DNA of 64,000 nucleotides. Source: Actinomadura flavalba DSM 45200. Its GTDB lineage: Bacteria > Actinomycetota > Actinomycetes > Streptosporangiales > Streptosporangiaceae. Below are positions 17,393 to 25,577 of the stretch, piece after piece (position 1 is the stretch's first letter; the number at the start of each line of letters is the position of its first letter). The translations under genes were made by a program, and so were the position numbers. The stretch spans positions 310,001-374,000 of the forward strand of contig NZ_KB894094.1 of the NCBI RefSeq assembly GCF_000374305.1. The letters run 5' to 3'. The notes below the pieces were generated by a model, which saw only the letters and a program-made list of their open reading frames with translations, did not search any database and had not been told where the DNA came from.

Positions 17393-19081
17393 CTAGACCT
17401 CGACCACCGCTGGGATGATCATTGGGCGGCGGCGGTAGTTCTCGTTGACCCATTTGCCCGCCGTGCGGCGGACGAGCTGGCCGATCTGGTGGGTGTCGGT
17501 GACGCCCTTGCCCGCGGCCTCGGCCAGGGCGGACTGGATGCGCTCGACGACCTCGTCGAAGTCCTCGTTGGTGATCCCGGCGCCGCGGGCGTGGATCTCC
17601 GGGCCGGCGACGACCTTGCCGGTGGTGGAGTCGACGCCGATGACGATCGAGATGAAGCCCTCTTCGCCGAGGATGCGGCGGTCCTTCAGGGAGGTCTCGG
17701 TGATCTCCCCGACGGACGAGCCGTCGACGTAGACGTAGCCCGCGGGGACGGCGCCGACGATGCGGGCCTGGCCGTCGACGAGGTCGACGACGACGCCGTC
17801 CTCGGCGATGACGATGTTCTCGTTGGGCACGCCGGTGAGCGAGGCGAGCTTGGCGTGCGCCCGCAGGTGCCGCCATTCGCCGTGGATCGGCATGAAGTTG
17901 CCGGGCTTGGTCATGTTGAGGACGTACAGCAGCTCGCCCGCCGACGCGTGCCCGGACACGTGCACGAGCGCGTTGCCCTTGTGCACGATGCGGGCGCCCC
18001 AGCGGGTCAGCCCGTTGATCACGCGGTTGACGGCGTTCTCGTTGCCCGGGATGAGCGAGGACGCGAGCATGACGGTGTCGCGCTCGGTGATGCGGACCGT
18101 CTGGTGGTCGCGGTTGGCCATCCGGGACAGCGCCGACATCGGCTCGCCCTGCGAACCGGTGCACACCAGGACGAGCTGGTCGCCCGGGATGTGCTCCAGT
18201 TCCTTCTGGTCGACCATGACGCCGTCGGGCACCGACAGGTACCCCAGCTCACGCGCGACGCCCATGTTGCGCACCATCGACCGGCCGATGAAGCAGACCT
18301 TGCGGCCGTTGGCGACGGCGGCGTCGAGCACCTGCTGGACGCGGTGGATGTGCGACGCGAAGCACGCGACGATCAGCCGCTCCTGCGCGGTGCGGAACAC
18401 CTCGTCGACGACGGGGCCGATGTTGCGCTCGCTCGGCACGAACCCGGGGACCTCGGCGTTGGTGGAGTCCGAGAGGAGCAGGTCGATGCCCTCGGCGCCG
18501 AGCCGGGCGAAGCCGGGCAGGTCGGTGAGGCGGCCGTCCAGCGGAAGCTGGTCCATCTTGAAGTCGCCGGTGGCCAGGACGAGCCCGGCCGGGGTGCGGA
18601 TCGCGACCGCCAGCGCGTCGGGGATGGAGTGGTTCACCGAGAGGAATTCGAGCTCGAACGGGCCGAGCGTGCGGTGCTCGCCCTCGGCGACGACCTGCGT
18701 GTTCGGCTTGATGCGGTGCTCGACGAGCTTGGCCTCCAGCAGCGCCAGCGTCAGTCGCGAACCCACGATCGGGATGTCGCGGCGTTCGCGCAGCAGGTAC
18801 GGCACCGCGCCGATGTGGTCTTCGTGGCCGTGCGTGAGGATGATCGCCTCGATGTCGCCGAGGCGGTCCCTGATGTACTCGAAGTCGGGCAGGATCAGGT
18901 CGATGCCCGGCTGCTCGGTCTCGGGGAACAGCACGCCGCAGTCCACGATCAGCAGCCGACCGCCGAACTCGAACACGGTCATGTTGCGCCCGATCTCGCC
19001 GAGGCCGCCTAGCGCGACGATGCGCAGGCCGCCGGGCGGCAGCGCGGGCGGGGCCGACAGGTCGGGATGCGGGTGACTCAC
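17393..19081 (-). CDS. rnj: Ribonuclease J
   Basis: A 562-residue metallo-beta-lactamase/beta-CASP ribonuclease with the zinc motif HGHEDH at 84-89, the later histidines in FLSVNHSIPDA and VHVSGHASAGEL, and the beta-CASP core (CTGSQGEPMSALSRMAN). It has 5'-3' exonuclease and endonuclease activity on 5'-monophosphate RNA. The GTG start overlaps the dapA stop by 4 bases, an arrangement conserved in actinobacteria, so both are one operon. Confidence 0.94.
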   Translation of the reverse strand: MSHPHPDLSAPPALPPGGLRIVALGGLGEIGRNMTVFEFGGRLLIVDCGVLFPETEQPGIDLILPDFEYIRDRLGDIEAIILTHGHEDHIGAVPYLLRERRDIPIVGSRLTLALLEAKLVEHRIKPNTQVVAEGEHRTLGPFELEFLSVNHSIPDALAVAIRTPAGLVLATGDFKMDQLPLDGRLTDLPGFARLGAEGIDLLLSDSTNAEVPGFVPSERNIGPVVDEVFRTAQERLIVACFASHIHRVQQVLDAAVANGRKVCFIGRSMVRNMGVARELGYLSVPDGVMVDQKELEHIPGDQLVLVCTGSQGEPMSALSRMANRDHQTVRITERDTVMLASSLIPGNENAVNRVINGLTRWGARIVHKGNALVHVSGHASAGELLYVLNMTKPGNFMPIHGEWRHLRAHAKLASLTGVPNENIVIAEDGVVVDLVDGQARIVGAVPAGYVYVDGSSVGEITETSLKDRRILGEEGFISIVIGVDSTTGKVVAGPEIHARGAGITNEDFDEVVERIQSALAEAAGKGVTDTHQIGQLVRRTAGKWVNENYRRRPMIIPAVVEV

Positions 19082-20019
19082 GCGCCGTCGACCTCCGGAA
19101 TGCTCACCTCTGGCACTTTGACTCCCCCTATCGTGAGGTCTTCGCGCAGGCGCGCCGCGAACTCCGGCGGGGCCTCCACCAGCGGCAGGCGCACGGCGCC
19201 ACCGCCCGGAAGGCCCAGCAGGTTCAGCGCGGCCTTGACGGCGATGGCGCCCTGCGTACGGGTCATGATGGCGGTGACCACGGGCAGCAGACGCCGGTGA
19301 ATGGCCAGCGCCCGCGCCTGGTCACCGGCACGGTGTGCGTCGATCATCTCATGCAGCTCGGCGCCGACGACATGCCCGACCACGCTGACGAACCCGGCGG
19401 CCCCCACCGACAGCCACGGCAGGTTGAGGTTGTCGTCGCCGGAGTACCAGACGAGATCGGTGTTGGCCATGACGAGCGAGGCGCCGAACAGGTCGCCCTT
19501 GGCGTCCTTGACGGCCAGGATGCGCGGGTGCTCGGCGAGGCGCAGCAGCGTCTGCGTCTCGATCGGCACCCCGGCGCGGCCGGGGATGTCGTAGAGCATG
19601 TTCGGCAGCGCGGTCGCGTCGGCGACGGCGGTGAAGTGCCGCAGCAGCCCCTCCTGCGGGGGCTTGTTGTAGTACGGCGTGACGACGAGCAGCGCGTGCG
19701 CGCCGGCGGCCTCGGCCTGCCGGGCGAGCCGCAGGCTGTGCTCGGTGTGGTTCGTGCCGGCGCCGGCGACGATGATGGCGCGGTCGCCGACGGCTTCGAC
19801 GACGGTGCGCACCAGGCGCTCTTTCTCGTCGTCGGTGGTGGTGGGCGACTCGCCGGTGGTGCCGTTGACGATGAGGCCGTCGTGCCGCTGCTCGTCGACC
19901 AGGTGGGTCGCGAGGCGGGCCGCCCCGTCGTAGTCGACGCCGCCGTCGGGCAGGAACGGGGTGACCATCGCGGTCAGCATCCGCCCGAACGGCGCCTCGC
20001 TGGTTGTGCTCGGTGCCAT
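19078..20019 (-). CDS. dapA: 4-hydroxy-tetrahydrodipicolinate synthase
   Basis: A protein of 313 residues of the DapA family: the pyruvate-binding Schiff-base Lys171 (AVKDAKGD), Tyr143 (LYDIPGR), and the Thr pair 54-55 in NGTTGESPT. It condenses pyruvate with aspartate semialdehyde in lysine and diaminopimelate synthesis. ATG 20019 is used because the family homology begins here; the open frame extends to 20460 but codes low-complexity Pro/Arg sequence there. It is the first gene of the dapA-rnj pair. Confidence 0.94.
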   Translation of the reverse strand: MAPSTTSEAPFGRMLTAMVTPFLPDGGVDYDGAARLATHLVDEQRHDGLIVNGTTGESPTTTDDEKERLVRTVVEAVGDRAIIVAGAGTNHTEHSLRLARQAEAAGAHALLVVTPYYNKPPQEGLLRHFTAVADATALPNMLYDIPGRAGVPIETQTLLRLAEHPRILAVKDAKGDLFGASLVMANTDLVWYSGDDNLNLPWLSVGAAGFVSVVGHVVGAELHEMIDAHRAGDQARALAIHRRLLPVVTAIMTRTQGAIAVKAALNLLGLPGGGAVRLPLVEAPPEFAARLREDLTIGGVKVPEVSIPEVDGA

Positions 20020-20282
20020 GGACGAACGGTATCGCTCCGGCGTCGCCGCTTGGACCCGCAGGTACCCACGAGAAGGTCTCATCTTCGGCAGCGGGCCGGG
20101 GGCGCGCGTCCGCGCCGTGGCGCCGGGGAAGCCGCCGCCCACGCTCGGGGGTACGGGGGCGACGGCTTCGTTCACCTCATCGGAACTCGGTTGCGCCGCG
20201 TTACGGCGCGGGCCGGGCGGGGGCGTGCCGAACGCCGGGACGCCCTCCGGGACGGCCGCGCGCGGCGGGCCGGGTCCGTCCG

Positions 20283-20480
20283 TCAGCGATGCTGGCGGAG
20301 CGGGTTCAGTTCCCGGAGCCTCGAACGCAGCTCCTCGACGGAGAGGCTGCGGACGAGATCGTTGCCCCGCACCGCCCACCAGTGTCCCGAGCCGCCGCGC
20401 CCGACTCGCCATCCGGCGAATTCGGAGGCCAGGTCCCGGAGGTGGTCGGTGTCGCGCCACGCGGTCTGCTGAATCCCCAT
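20283..20480 (-). CDS. Small Trp/Arg-rich hypothetical protein
   Basis: A 65-residue protein from ATG 20480 (GTG 20492 is an alternative with AGAGGG before it). It is hydrophilic, with a compact aromatic core (FAGWRVGRGGSGHWWAVR) and a helical Leu/Arg tail. Small proteins with a GW-x-x-GRWWA-like core occur widely in actinomycetes; function unknown. It stands alone: 263 bases of gene-free DNA separate it from dapA, and its 5' side is an AT-richer 160-bp spacer (20481-20643) likely to hold its promoter. Confidence 0.6.
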   Translation of the reverse strand: MGIQQTAWRDTDHLRDLASEFAGWRVGRGGSGHWWAVRGNDLVRSLSVEELRSRLRELNPLRQHR

Positions 20481-20643
20481 GCGCGTCCCCACTTTCTACC
20501 CTCTGCGGTGGTGTTTCCCTTCTTGCGAATACCCCCGGAAACGTGACCTATACCCCGTCTCTGACCAGCGAGGAATGGTATTTAGGAACGTGACAAAGGG
20601 GATGACCCAAACGTCACCCTTGGGTGACCCGGCGGCCAGGCAA

Positions 20644-21654
20644 TCACCGGCTGTCCGGCACCCATTTCGCACGGTACCGTGCCCATTCGCCACTATCGGT
20701 GGTCCAGTCGGCGTAGATCCCGACGCCCCACGGACGCGCCGGGGGACGGTCCAGCGCGTCGGCGCCGCGCCGCACGCCGCGCAGCGCCACGTCCGGCGTC
20801 TCGGCCCAGCCGGCCAGCGGTGTGTACGTCGGCACGCCGATGAACACGGTGGTGCGGTCACCGACGAGACGCAGTGTCCACTCGGTGTGCCGGGCGTAGT
20901 GCAGGCCCACGAGGGACTGCGTGGGGAGCTGGACGTCGTAGGTCATGATCGCGAGCTGGTCGACGCGGTCGGCGACGGCGCGCAGGAACGCGCCCGTGGG
21001 GCGGGCCGGGTAGTGGACCCGGCCGGTGCGGGGCGCGACCGTGTCGAAGACCCGCTGCGCGCCGTCCACCAGTGTCTTCTGTTCCAGCGCGGCCGACAGC
21101 AGCCGTCCGCGCGCCCGGGTCAGCGCGCGGGTGCGGTCGAGCAGGTCGAGGAAGGCCCGGTCGTCGGGGAAGATCGGCTCGAAGTCGTAGTGGATGCCGT
21201 CGAAGCCGAGGTCGAGGAAGCGGGCGTCGGTGGCGACGACGCGCTCGCGCACCTTCGGGTCGTCCAGGTCGATGACGCCGGAGCCCTCCACGACGCGGAT
21301 CTGGCCCAGGTACGCGTGGGAGCGCACGCCGGGGGCGTGGCGGCGCATGGCCTCGACCAGGGCGCGGGCGTTGCCGATCTTGGCGGCGGGGACGGTGCCG
21401 TCGGCCTCCACGGGCCCGGCGTGGAAATAGACGTCGGTGACGCGCGCCGAGCGCAGCAGGGCGCCGAAACGGCGGTACTCCTCGTCGGCGTGCGGCTCAC
21501 CGATCCACTGATGACGCGCCCACAACGCGTTGGTGTCCGTTCCCCGGAATCCCGGTTCTCCCTGCCACCACACCCATGCGCCGGAAAGCGCCAGTGCGGC
21601 CAATCCCGCAACATACGCTGCAACCCACGCCGAACGTCTCAACCATCTTCGCAT
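20644..21654 (-). CDS. Membrane-anchored GH18-like glycosidase
   Basis: The 336-residue protein has an N-terminal signal anchor (residues 8-30, RRSAWVAAYVAGLAALALSG) and an extracellular TIM-barrel. FDGIHYDFEP (151-160) matches the GH18 DGxxxDxE catalytic strand, with Asp157 and Glu159 in the catalytic positions. QLAIMTYDVQLP also matches the GH18 MxYD strand. It may cleave chitin or peptidoglycan-type glycans outside the cell, or be a non-chitinase GH18 relative; sequence identity to classical chitinases looks low. It follows the small gene at 20283 on the same strand but 160 bases away. Confidence 0.7.
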   Translation of the reverse strand: MRRWLRRSAWVAAYVAGLAALALSGAWVWWQGEPGFRGTDTNALWARHQWIGEPHADEEYRRFGALLRSARVTDVYFHAGPVEADGTVPAAKIGNARALVEAMRRHAPGVRSHAYLGQIRVVEGSGVIDLDDPKVRERVVATDARFLDLGFDGIHYDFEPIFPDDRAFLDLLDRTRALTRARGRLLSAALEQKTLVDGAQRVFDTVAPRTGRVHYPARPTGAFLRAVADRVDQLAIMTYDVQLPTQSLVGLHYARHTEWTLRLVGDRTTVFIGVPTYTPLAGWAETPDVALRGVRRGADALDRPPARPWGVGIYADWTTDSGEWARYRAKWVPDSR

Positions 21655-21709
21655 CCGGGAATGATTTCATCCGGATCGGTGAACGGGAACTTAAAGGCCG
21701 GTGGACCGG

Positions 21710-21742
21710 CCGGACGGCCCGCCGGTGCGGCGGGCCGTCCGG
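21710..21742 (-). terminator. Terminator of the diiron-protein gene
   Basis: A perfect 14-bp stem (21710-21723 with 21729-21742, CCGGACGGCCCGCC) and loop GGTGC begins 5 bases after the stop at 21748 when read leftward. Confidence 0.8.
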
Positions 21743-21747
21743 TGCCC

Positions 21748-22770
21748 TCAGAAGACCGGGATGACGTCCTCGGGGTCGATGAACTCGACGTGCACGCCGT
21801 CGATGTCCAGTTCCGGGATGGCCGGGAACGGGATGCCCCAGCGCTCGACGATCGCGCGGACGCGGGCGATGGCCTGCCGCCAGTTCTCCGCCTGCTCCTC
21901 GAACGACAGCACGCCGAGTCCGGCGTCGCGGGCGTGGCCCATGAGGACGCGATGGTTGTGCAGGAAGTAGGGCGGCAGGTCCCAGAAGCCGTCCGGCGGC
22001 TCCCACAGGATCATGGACAGGAAGACGAACCCGGCGCGGAGCTGCTTGGTGATCTGCTCCTTGACGTCCTCGGTGAGGCCGGGCCACTCGTTGTCCAGGA
22101 TCGTCATGCAGATCTGGAGGTGCCGCGACTCGTCCCGGCCGATCTTGGTGAACATCTCCTTGAACACCGGGTGCTCGGTGCCGGACGCCATCCCCCGGAA
22201 CAGGGTGGACGCGGCCATCTCCCCCATCATGAAGCTGGTGAACAGCACGGCCAGGGAGTACTTGCGCACGGCCGTGCTGTAGCCCTGCCAGTACCGGCCG
22301 CCGTTGTGGTAGAGCCAGCCGATGTTGTTGTGGGCGGCGCGCTCCAGGTCGTCGCCGGGCGTCCAGTCCAGCGGGCCGCCGGGCCACAGCCTCGCGATCG
22401 AGCGCTGGCAGCACTCCTCGTGGTTCATCTCGTCCCGGGTGATCGAGAAGAAGCACTTGCGGACGGGGTCCTCCTCGTGCTGCTCGAACGCGTGGATCGT
22501 CGCGCGGGCGAACACGGCCGGGCCGGAGGCGTCGAAGTTGGCCAGGACGGAGAACCAGTACATGATCCCGAGCCGCTGCTCGCGGGTGAAGTCGCCGGGG
22601 TCCAGGCCGTCCCAGGGCAGGTCGGCGGGGTTCCAGAGCATCCGCTTGGACTTCTCGTAGATCTCGGCGAGCCGGTCGGTCTCGACGCGCCACTCCATCG
22701 GGTAGATGTTCGGCTGCGGGATCTCGGGGGCGGGCCAGAACCCGCCTTCGGGCACGGACACCTCGGCCAT
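21748..22770 (-). CDS. Ferritin-like diiron protein (R2/AurF-like)
   Basis: The 340-residue helical protein carries two ExxH motifs, Glu114-His117 (RDEMNHEEC) and Glu214-His217 (GRDESRHLQI), with Glu184 (MMGEMAAS) between them and an acidic cluster at 96-100 (EQHEE). This is the ligand pattern of carboxylate-bridged diiron oxygenases. It lacks the radical-tyrosine and C-terminal features of ribonucleotide reductase R2, and no large subunit is nearby. An oxygenase such as an AurF/CmlI-type N-oxygenase or an R2-like oxidase are both possible; substrate unknown. The EamA exporter gene ends 18 bases upstream, so the two are probably cotranscribed. Confidence 0.72.
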   Translation of the reverse strand: MAEVSVPEGGFWPAPEIPQPNIYPMEWRVETDRLAEIYEKSKRMLWNPADLPWDGLDPGDFTREQRLGIMYWFSVLANFDASGPAVFARATIHAFEQHEEDPVRKCFFSITRDEMNHEECCQRSIARLWPGGPLDWTPGDDLERAAHNNIGWLYHNGGRYWQGYSTAVRKYSLAVLFTSFMMGEMAASTLFRGMASGTEHPVFKEMFTKIGRDESRHLQICMTILDNEWPGLTEDVKEQITKQLRAGFVFLSMILWEPPDGFWDLPPYFLHNHRVLMGHARDAGLGVLSFEEQAENWRQAIARVRAIVERWGIPFPAIPELDIDGVHVEFIDPEDVIPVF

Positions 22771-22788
22771 CGGGTTCTCCCGTCCGCG

Positions 22789-23748
22789 TCACCTCGTTGT
22801 GACACTTTTCTCCACATCGTGCGGCACCGCGTCACGGGATGCAAGGGGGCGCGGCGCGGAGCCGACGCGGGCGCGCTGGGTGAACGCCACGCACAGCAGC
22901 ACCGCCAGCGCCGCCGCGAGCGTGAGGGCGTCGATGTGCTCGCCGAGCAGCAGCGCCGCCCACACCAGCGTGAGCAGCGGCTGGACGAGCTGGATCTGGC
23001 CGCCGCGCGCGATCCCGGCGCGGGCGAGCCCGGCGTACCAGGCGAAGAAGCCGAGGAACGACGAGCCGAACGCCAGGTAGGCGAAGCCGCCGATCGAGCG
23101 GGCGGTCCAGACGGCGTCGCCTGAGGCCAGCAGCCACAGCGTGAGGGGCAGCGTGACCGGGACCGACAGCACGGCGCTCCAGCAGGTGACCCGCCAGCCG
23201 CCCATGGTGCGGGCGAGGCGTCCGCCCTCGGTGTAGCCGACGGCGGCGGCGAGCAGGGCGGCGAGCAGCAGCAGGTCGGCGGCGGTCGGCGCGCCCGCGC
23301 CGCGGATCACGGCGAACCCGGTGACGCAGACGGCGCCCGCGCCGCTCGCGAGCCAGAACGTCCGGGAGGGCCGCTCCCCCGCCCGCAGCACCCCGCAGAC
23401 GGCGGTCGCGGCGGGCAGGACGCCGATGACGATGGCCGCGTGCGCGGACGACGAGCCGTGATCGAGGGCGAGCGCGGTGAGCAGGGGGAAGCCGAACACG
23501 ACGCCGACCGCGACGACGGCGAGCCCGGCCCACTCGGCACGGCGGGGCAGCGGACCGGCGGCGGCGAGCAGCAGGAGCGCGGCGGGCAGCGCGGCGACGG
23601 CGTTGCGCCCGGTGCCGATCAGGGCGGGGCCGAGTCCTTCGAGCGCGAAAGCGGTGGCGGGGAACGTGAGCGAGAAGACGAGCACGCCGGTGAACGCGAG
23701 CCCGAGCGCTATCGGGGAGATGCCAGTAGCGCTATCGTTATCCTTCAT
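22789..23748 (-). CDS. EamA/DMT-superfamily transporter
   Basis: The product has 319 residues with about ten hydrophobic helices in two EamA repeats (the second ending FAYLAFGSSFLGFFAWYAGL, then QPLLTLVWAALLLGE, a typical EamA ending). Members export amino acids or metabolites. The ATG at 23748 overlaps the ATG of the divergent MocR gene, and lies inside a palindrome, so the annotated start may be a little too long; no Shine-Dalgarno sequence is visible. Control by the MocR regulator is likely from this layout. Confidence 0.85.
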   Translation of the reverse strand: MKDNDSATGISPIALGLAFTGVLVFSLTFPATAFALEGLGPALIGTGRNAVAALPAALLLLAAAGPLPRRAEWAGLAVVAVGVVFGFPLLTALALDHGSSSAHAAIVIGVLPAATAVCGVLRAGERPSRTFWLASGAGAVCVTGFAVIRGAGAPTAADLLLLAALLAAAVGYTEGGRLARTMGGWRVTCWSAVLSVPVTLPLTLWLLASGDAVWTARSIGGFAYLAFGSSFLGFFAWYAGLARAGIARGGQIQLVQPLLTLVWAALLLGEHIDALTLAAALAVLLCVAFTQRARVGSAPRPLASRDAVPHDVEKSVTTR

Positions 23749-23761
23749 GAACAACGATAGC
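23731..23761. promoter_or_regulatory. Palindromic operator over the divergent EamA/MocR starts
   Basis: GCTATCGTT (23731-23739) and AACGATAGC (23753-23761) form a perfect 9-bp inverted repeat with 13 bases between. A third half-site GCTATCG lies at 23708-23714. Both annotated start codons (CAT at 23746-23748, ATG at 23747-23749) sit in the middle of this element. MocR/GntR dimers bind such repeats; the assignment to the adjacent MocR is inference. Confidence 0.65.
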
Positions 23762-25141
23762 AGTGTGGCCACGCTGGCCGACAGCCTGCGGACCGAACTC
23801 CGCGACCTGCGCCCCGGCGCGCGGCTGCCGTCGAGCCGCACGCTCGTGGACCGCTACCGGGTCAGCCCGGTCACGGTCACGCGCGCTATCGGACTGCTCG
23901 CCGCCGAGGGGCTGGTCGTGACGCGCCCCGGCGCCGGGGTCTACGCCGCCGACCGGCCCGGCCCGTCCGCCGGGCCGCCCGACCTCGGCTGGCAGGCCGT
24001 CGCGCTCGGCGACCGCGCCGTGGACGCCGGGGCCATCGGGTGGCTGCTCAAGGCGCCGCCGGACGGCGTCGTCCCGCTCAGCGGCGGCTACCTGCACGCC
24101 GACCTGCAACCCGCGCGGGCGCTCGCGGCGGCGATGGGACGGGCGGCGCGGCGTCCCCGCGCGTGGGACATGCCGCCGCCGTCCGGGCTGGCGCAGTTGC
24201 GCGCCTGGTTCGCCCGCATCGCCGGGCCGGACGTGACGCCCGGGGACGTGACCGTCACCGCGGGCGGCCAGCAGTCGCTGAGCACCGTGCTGCGGGCGGT
24301 GCTCGCCCCGGGCGCGCCGCTGCTGGTGGAGTCGCCCACCTATCCGGGGGCGCTCGCCGTGGCGCGCATGATCGGGCTCCAGCCCGTCCCGGTCCCGATC
24401 GACGGCGAGGGGCTGCGGCCCGGCCTGCTCGCCGAGGCGTTCGCGCTGACCGGCGCCCGCGCCGTCTACTGCCAGCCCGCGTTCCAGAACCCGACCGGCG
24501 CGGCCATGGGCGCCGAGCGGCGCGCCCGAGTGCTCGACGTCGCGCGCGCGGCGGGCGCGTTCGTCATCGAGGACGACTACGCCCGCCACCTGGCGATCGA
24601 CGCCGCGCCGCCGCCGCTCGTCGCGCAGGACGCCGACGGGCGCGTCGTCCACATCGCCTCGCCGACCAAGGTGGTCGCGCCGAGCCTGCGGGTGTCGGCG
24701 GTGATCGCGCGGGGGCCGGTGGCCGAGCGGATCAGGGCGGCGCAGCTCGTCACCGACTTCTTCCCGGCCCGGCCGTTGCAGGAGACGCTGCTGGACCTGG
24801 TCTCCTCCCCGGGCTGGGCGCGGCACGTCGGCGCCGTGCGGACGGCGCTGCGCGCCCGCCGGGACACGCTGCTGGCGGCGCTCGCGGGCGAGCTGCCGCA
24901 GCTCGCGCCCAGCCGCCCGGACGGCGGCGTGCACCTGTGGACGCCGCTGCCCGGCGGCGCCGACGACACGGCCGCCGCCGAGGCCGCGCTGCGGGCGGGC
25001 GTCCTGGTCAGCGCGGGCCGCCCGTTCTTCCCCGCCGAGCCGCCGGGCCCGCACCTGCGGCTGAGCTACTGCTCGGCCGCGTCGGACGGCGAGCTGGTGG
25101 AAGGGGTGCGGCGGCTCGCGCGGGTGCTGGACGAGCCCTAG
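23747..25141 (+). CDS. MocR-type GntR regulator with aminotransferase domain
   Basis: The 464-residue regulator has a GntR winged helix (about residues 8-70, GARLPSSRTLVDRYRVSPVT), then a fold-type I PLP domain (VTAGGQQSLSTVLRAVL, QPAFQNPTGAAMG, IEDDYARHL) with the PLP lysine at about residue 308 in SPTKVVAPSLRVS. It senses an amino acid or vitamin B6 compound. GTG 23765 is an alternative start that would leave the operator free. Its stop overlaps the convergent VOC gene by 4 bases. Confidence 0.9.
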   Translation: MNNDSSVATLADSLRTELRDLRPGARLPSSRTLVDRYRVSPVTVTRAIGLLAAEGLVVTRPGAGVYAADRPGPSAGPPDLGWQAVALGDRAVDAGAIGWLLKAPPDGVVPLSGGYLHADLQPARALAAAMGRAARRPRAWDMPPPSGLAQLRAWFARIAGPDVTPGDVTVTAGGQQSLSTVLRAVLAPGAPLLVESPTYPGALAVARMIGLQPVPVPIDGEGLRPGLLAEAFALTGARAVYCQPAFQNPTGAAMGAERRARVLDVARAAGAFVIEDDYARHLAIDAAPPPLVAQDADGRVVHIASPTKVVAPSLRVSAVIARGPVAERIRAAQLVTDFFPARPLQETLLDLVSSPGWARHVGAVRTALRARRDTLLAALAGELPQLAPSRPDGGVHLWTPLPGGADDTAAAEAALRAGVLVSAGRPFFPAEPPGPHLRLSYCSAASDGELVEGVRRLARVLDEP

Positions 25142-25491
25142 TGGTCGGTGCAGAAGCAGAACTCGTTGCCCTCCGGGTCGTGCCAGACGCGGAACGGCCA
25201 CCGGGAGTCGCCCTGCGGCGCACCGGCCGGGACGGCGCCGAGGGCGCGGGCGCGCTCCCCGGCCGCCTCGATGTCGGCGACGACCAGGTCGAGGTGCAGG
25301 CGGTTCTTGGCCCGCTTGGGCTCGGGGACGAGCTGGAACGACAGCAGCGGGCCGCCCGTCCCGAGCGGTTCCAGGTCGATCCAGTCCCCTTCGTCGCAGG
25401 TCGTCTTGGCGCCGAGCAGCTCCGCCCAGAAGCGGCTGACGACGCCGATGTCGTTGCAGTCCACGACGATGTTGGTCACCTTCACGTCCAT
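25138..25491 (-). CDS. VOC-superfamily (glyoxalase/bleomycin-resistance-like) protein
   Basis: The 117-residue protein has the paired beta-alpha-beta-beta-beta modules of the VOC fold (VTNIVVDCNDIGVVSRFWAE, RLHLDLVVADIEAAGERARA, FRVWHDPEGNEFCF). The last motif provides the Glu metal ligand. It could be a lyase, dioxygenase or drug-binding protein. ATG 25491 has GAGGAG 6 bases before it; the GTG one codon upstream is too close. A CGNR regulator lies divergently. Confidence 0.85.
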   Translation of the reverse strand: MDVKVTNIVVDCNDIGVVSRFWAELLGAKTTCDEGDWIDLEPLGTGGPLLSFQLVPEPKRAKNRLHLDLVVADIEAAGERARALGAVPAGAPQGDSRWPFRVWHDPEGNEFCFCTDH

Positions 25492-25509
25492 CACGGGCTC
25501 CTCTCCCAG

Positions 25510-25536
25510 ACACCGGTCACACCGTTATACCGGTGT
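25510..25536. promoter_or_regulatory. Inverted repeat between VOC and CGNR genes
   Basis: ACACCGGT (25510-25517) and ACCGGTGT (25529-25536) form a perfect 8-bp inverted repeat with an 11-base AT-richer centre, in the 86-bp divergent promoter region. A regulator operator is the likeliest reading; CGNR autocontrol is inferred. Confidence 0.5.
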
Positions 25537-25577
25537 CGGTTGGTACAGTGCGCCCGAGCGGGCGGAGGTGAGGGCCG

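Noticed and set aside
20020..20460. N-terminal extension of DapA by about 147 residues
   Set aside because: Low-complexity Pro/Arg sequence; DapA homology begins right at ATG 20019.
21748..22770. Ribonucleotide reductase beta subunit
   Set aside because: The diiron motifs fit, but there is no alpha subunit gene nearby and the typical R2 C-terminal and radical-tyrosine context was not found; kept as a general diiron protein.
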